A stretch of DNA of 35,612 nucleotides. Source: an uncultured Oribacterium sp. GTDB lineage: Bacteria > Bacillota > Clostridia > Lachnospirales > Lachnospiraceae. How positions within the stretch are numbered: the first letter of the stretch is position 1; the number at the start of each line of letters is the position of its first letter. The position numbers and the translations under genes were made by a program. Where the stretch lies: positions 1 to 35,612 of the forward strand of contig CABTMH010000193.1 of the NCBI GenBank assembly GCA_902485915.1. The letters are read 5' to 3'. The notes beneath the pieces were generated by a model. It ran no database searches. It was not told the origin of the DNA and saw only the letters and a list, made by a program, of their open reading frames with translations. Positions 33,592 through 35,612 of the stretch are shown one piece after another.

Positions 33592-34614
33592 ATGAAACGA
33601 CTGATTGATTTACATATCCATCTGGATGGTTCGCTTCCATATGAAACCGTCCATAAACTGATGCAGCAGGCGGGGATGCCGGCGAAGACGGACGCGGAGC
33701 TCTATCCGCTGCTCTCGGTGCCGGAGGACTGCCGGGATCTCAATGAATATCTGGAGAAGTTCGACTTTCCCCTCCAGCTCATGCAGAGCGCCGAAAACAT
33801 GAAACAGATCGTATATGACCTTCTGACTGTGCAGCGCGCGGAGGGCCTGGTGTATACGGAGATCCGTTTCGCGCCGCAGCTTCACTGCCAGCAGGGCCTG
33901 ACGCAGGCGGAGGTGGTCGAGGCGGCCGTGGCGGGGCTTCGTCGCTTTGAGAAGGAGCAGTACAGCGGTACATGTGCAGAGACGACGCCGGAGCTTCATG
34001 CAGGGCTCATCCTCTGTGCGATGCGTGGTGCCGATCATAAGGAAGCAAATCTGGAGACTGTTCGAGTGGCTGCGAAGTACCTCGGAAAGGGCGTGGTGGC
34101 GCTCGACCTCGCAGGCGCAGAGGCGCTCTTCCCGACGCGTGATTTCGAGGATGTCTTCGCACTGGCGCGTGTGCTTGAGGTGCCGTTTACGATCCACGCC
34201 GGGGAAGCCGATGGACCAGACTCCATTCGGACCGCGCTTGCCTTCGGTGCCCGCCGGATCGGCCATGGCGTCCGTGCACTCGAGGATCCTGCGCTGGTGA
34301 AGGAGCTCGCGGAGAAGCAGATCCCACTGGAGTGCTGTCCGACCTCGAATCTCAACACGAAGATGTTCCCGGACATGGCACATTATCCGATCCGTGCGTT
34401 GCTCGAAGCCGGCGTGAAGGCCACGGTCAACACCGATAACATGACCGTTTCCGATACCACGGAGTCGAAGGAGTTCGCGAAGCTCGAGCAGGCCATCGGT
34501 CTGACCGCAGCCGAGGAAAAGCAGCTTCTGCTCAATGCAGCCGACGCGATCTTCGGTGGCGAGGACGAAAAAGCACGGCTCCGACAGCTGATCGCCGAAG
34601 AGATGGCCCCGTAG
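33592..34614 (+). CDS. add: Adenosine deaminase
   Basis: The 340-residue TIM-barrel amidohydrolase has all the family's zinc and catalytic residues: His8/His10 (DLHIHLDGSL), His202 and Glu205 (IHAGE), His225 (RIGHG) and Asp282 (NTDN). The NTDN form, with Asn after the zinc Asp, is common in bacterial members. It turns adenosine or deoxyadenosine into inosine and ammonia in purine salvage. It is unrelated to sugar acids and probably marks the right edge of the catabolic island. GCAGGTG precedes the ATG, and a good terminator follows. Confidence 0.93.
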   Translation: MKRLIDLHIHLDGSLPYETVHKLMQQAGMPAKTDAELYPLLSVPEDCRDLNEYLEKFDFPLQLMQSAENMKQIVYDLLTVQRAEGLVYTEIRFAPQLHCQQGLTQAEVVEAAVAGLRRFEKEQYSGTCAETTPELHAGLILCAMRGADHKEANLETVRVAAKYLGKGVVALDLAGAEALFPTRDFEDVFALARVLEVPFTIHAGEADGPDSIRTALAFGARRIGHGVRALEDPALVKELAEKQIPLECCPTSNLNTKMFPDMAHYPIRALLEAGVKATVNTDNMTVSDTTESKEFAKLEQAIGLTAAEEKQLLLNAADAIFGGEDEKARLRQLIAEEMAP

Positions 34615-34654
34615 TACATGCTGGCACATAAGGACGATGTGAGATCATGAAACA

Positions 34655-34713
34655 AAAAGCACTATAGGCATAGGAGCTCCTTTCGGACACTGGCATGCTT
34701 ATAGTGCCTTTTT
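34655..34713. terminator. Terminator behind add
   Basis: GCACTATA (34659-34666) with GCAT (34668-34671) pairs with ATGC (34695-34698) and TATAGTGC (34700-34707), followed by five T's (34709-34713). The A-run before the stem lets it also end the converging small genes. Confidence 0.85.
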
Positions 34714-34744
34714 AAACACATTGAAACGGATGGCATGATATAGT

Positions 34745-34999
34745 TCAGCGGTAGAGAATATAGCTGTCATGATTCAAAACTGTTGTCAGCCACCTGTAAT
34801 TATAGTAAATGCTGATGATGACCATGACAGCGAACTGGAACATGAACTTACGATCTCTGTTTTTTCTTTGACGAAAAATCTTAAATAGACCAACGAACAA
34901 ATAAAGATCCAGTGAAAGATATAGCAAGAGAAGGCTTCGAGTAAAAATCATACCGCAGATGGTCACATACCAAAGGACAGATATCCAATTCTCTTCCAT
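34745..34999 (-). CDS. Small membrane protein, function unknown
   Basis: This 84-residue protein has two strongly hydrophobic segments (about 8-38 and 52-68) split by a very basic loop (FRQRKNRDRK). I do not recognise a family. GGAGG (35010-35014 on the - strand) precedes the ATG at 34999, and the gene lies seven bases after the secreted-protein frame at 35006. It is richer in A and T than the sugar-acid genes. A two-gene unit of secreted protein plus membrane protein is possible. Confidence 0.65.
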   Translation of the reverse strand: MEENWISVLWYVTICGMIFTRSLLLLYLSLDLYLFVGLFKIFRQRKNRDRKFMFQFAVMVIISIYYNYRWLTTVLNHDSYILYR

Positions 35000-35005
35000 G
35001 ATTCG

Positions 35006-35415
35006 TCAACCTCCGATCGCTTGCGTGTAATCATGTACGGTTTGCTTTATGCTTCCGTTTTCATAGGCTTTAGCTGTCATATGGTAACAATGAATATAAT
35101 AGTTATTGTCACTGATAAAACGTACTTCATAAGCGGTTGATTGATAGATGACTTTTTCTGGGAAATCTGAAGTAAGATTTGTCCAAGCGATATTGGCTAG
35201 GATTCCTGCTACTGTAGCACTGAAACCTGCACTTGCAAGGTAGGTTACGAGGGCGACAGAACCTTGCACGAGTCCCCCAAGTCTTTCTATATCGGAATGT
35301 GTAAGTGCACTTGCTGATAATCAGAATGAGATTCTTCTGCATGGATAGGGAACGAGGATAAAAGGCTTATTGCTATAATCAGTAGCAGTGAAAGAAACTT
35401 TTTTGATTTTTTCAT
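35006..35415 (-). pseudogene. Small secreted protein, apparently frameshifted
   Basis: On the - strand an ATG at 35415, with AAAGGAG before it, opens a clear signal peptide (basic start, hydrophobic core LLLIIAISLL, cleavage after PIHA). It hits a stop about 42 codons in. The -1 frame continues from about the same point as SALTHSDIERLGG and runs 100 residues to 35006, with a Gly/Ala-rich hydrophobic middle (SAGFSATVAGILANIAW) and a polar tail. One missing base within about 35289-35320 explains this. Alternatively the second part is a separate gene from a GTG at 35269, which has GGGGGA upstream. No slippery sequence is seen. Family unknown. Confidence 0.55.
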
Positions 35416-35612
35416 ATTCGACTCCTTTGCTATCTTCGTAATAAGCGGCTTGTGTATTCCGTTTTAAAAAGCATTAAGGATACATTGGTATCACCTCCTC
35501 CTATAATAAAGTCGTAGGGTAAAGATGACCTGACAGCCAGTCAGGCTCTTATCCCTTCATTGCCAAAGCTGTTAGAATAGAATGGCATGGTTATGACGCT
35601 CACCTCCTTGGA
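35416..35612 (-). other. Leader region with two strong ribosome sites and tiny open frames
   Basis: On the - strand AAGGAGGTG (35601-35609) lies 12 bases before an ATG opening a 15-codon frame (35541-35588, MPFYSNSFGNEGIRA). A second AGGAGGAGGTG site (about 35491-35502) is followed by ATG TAT CCT and a stop (35474-35485). A hairpin CCTGAC-loop-GTCAGG (35529-35545) lies between. The pattern could be a remnant of a small-peptide or toxin gene or a leader of the secreted-protein gene. I see no full gene. Confidence 0.35.

Overview
The window looks like a chromosomal segment of a Gram-positive Clostridia-type bacterium, perhaps Lachnospiraceae. Evidence: strong AGGAGG-type ribosome sites, sigma-A-like promoters, AT-rich intergenic DNA around moderately GC-rich genes, and a lipoprotein-type solute receptor. 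The taxonomic call is inference. There are no rRNA or tRNA genes, no CRISPR array and no transposase.

Almost everything is a catabolic island for sugar acids, centred on the aldarates galactarate and D-glucarate. Left part (1-4962, + strand): tctB and tctA of a tripartite tricarboxylate-type transporter (the receptor gene would lie upstream of the window), two alpha/beta-hydrolases, and a short mannonate-dehydratase-like TIM barrel. Next come a DUF819 membrane protein (5136-6350, -) and a YqhD/BDH-type alcohol dehydrogenase (6733-7923).

Core (8010-21024): three copies of one module, a LysR regulator divergent from a dehydratase. The dehydratases come from three superfamilies: garD (galactarate dehydratase), an IlvD/Edd protein, and gudD (glucarate dehydratase) followed by a gudX-like paralog. 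Downstream are garR (tartronate semialdehyde reductase), a DapA-family lyase and an aldo/keto reductase. The four dehydratase promoters share one exact layout: a 13-bp T-N11-A box centred 29 bp before the -35 hexamer and 52 bp before the -10 hexamer.

Right part (21174-32170): a PrpR-type regulator with a degenerate ATPase domain, a PPC/DUF296 protein, glycerate kinase and an orphan GltD-like flavoprotein. Then a second, sensor-less PrpR-like regulator (-) stands divergent from an enolase-superfamily enzyme and a complete tctC-tctB-tctA transporter. A third alpha/beta-hydrolase and adenosine deaminase follow. The end (34745-35612, -) holds small membrane and secreted proteins, one apparently frameshifted.

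Proposed flow: aldarates enter by the TctABC-type systems. GarD and GudD dehydrate them to 5-keto-4-deoxyglucarate. The DapA-family protein, in place of the missing GarL, would split this to pyruvate and tartronate semialdehyde. GarR reduces the semialdehyde to glycerate, and glycerate kinase phosphorylates it into glycolysis. The hydrolases may release sugar acids from esters or lactones. The most notable signals are the shared promoter grammar, the pair of ATPase-dead PrpR-like regulators, the aldolase replacement, and a 72-bp tandem-repeat element behind garD.
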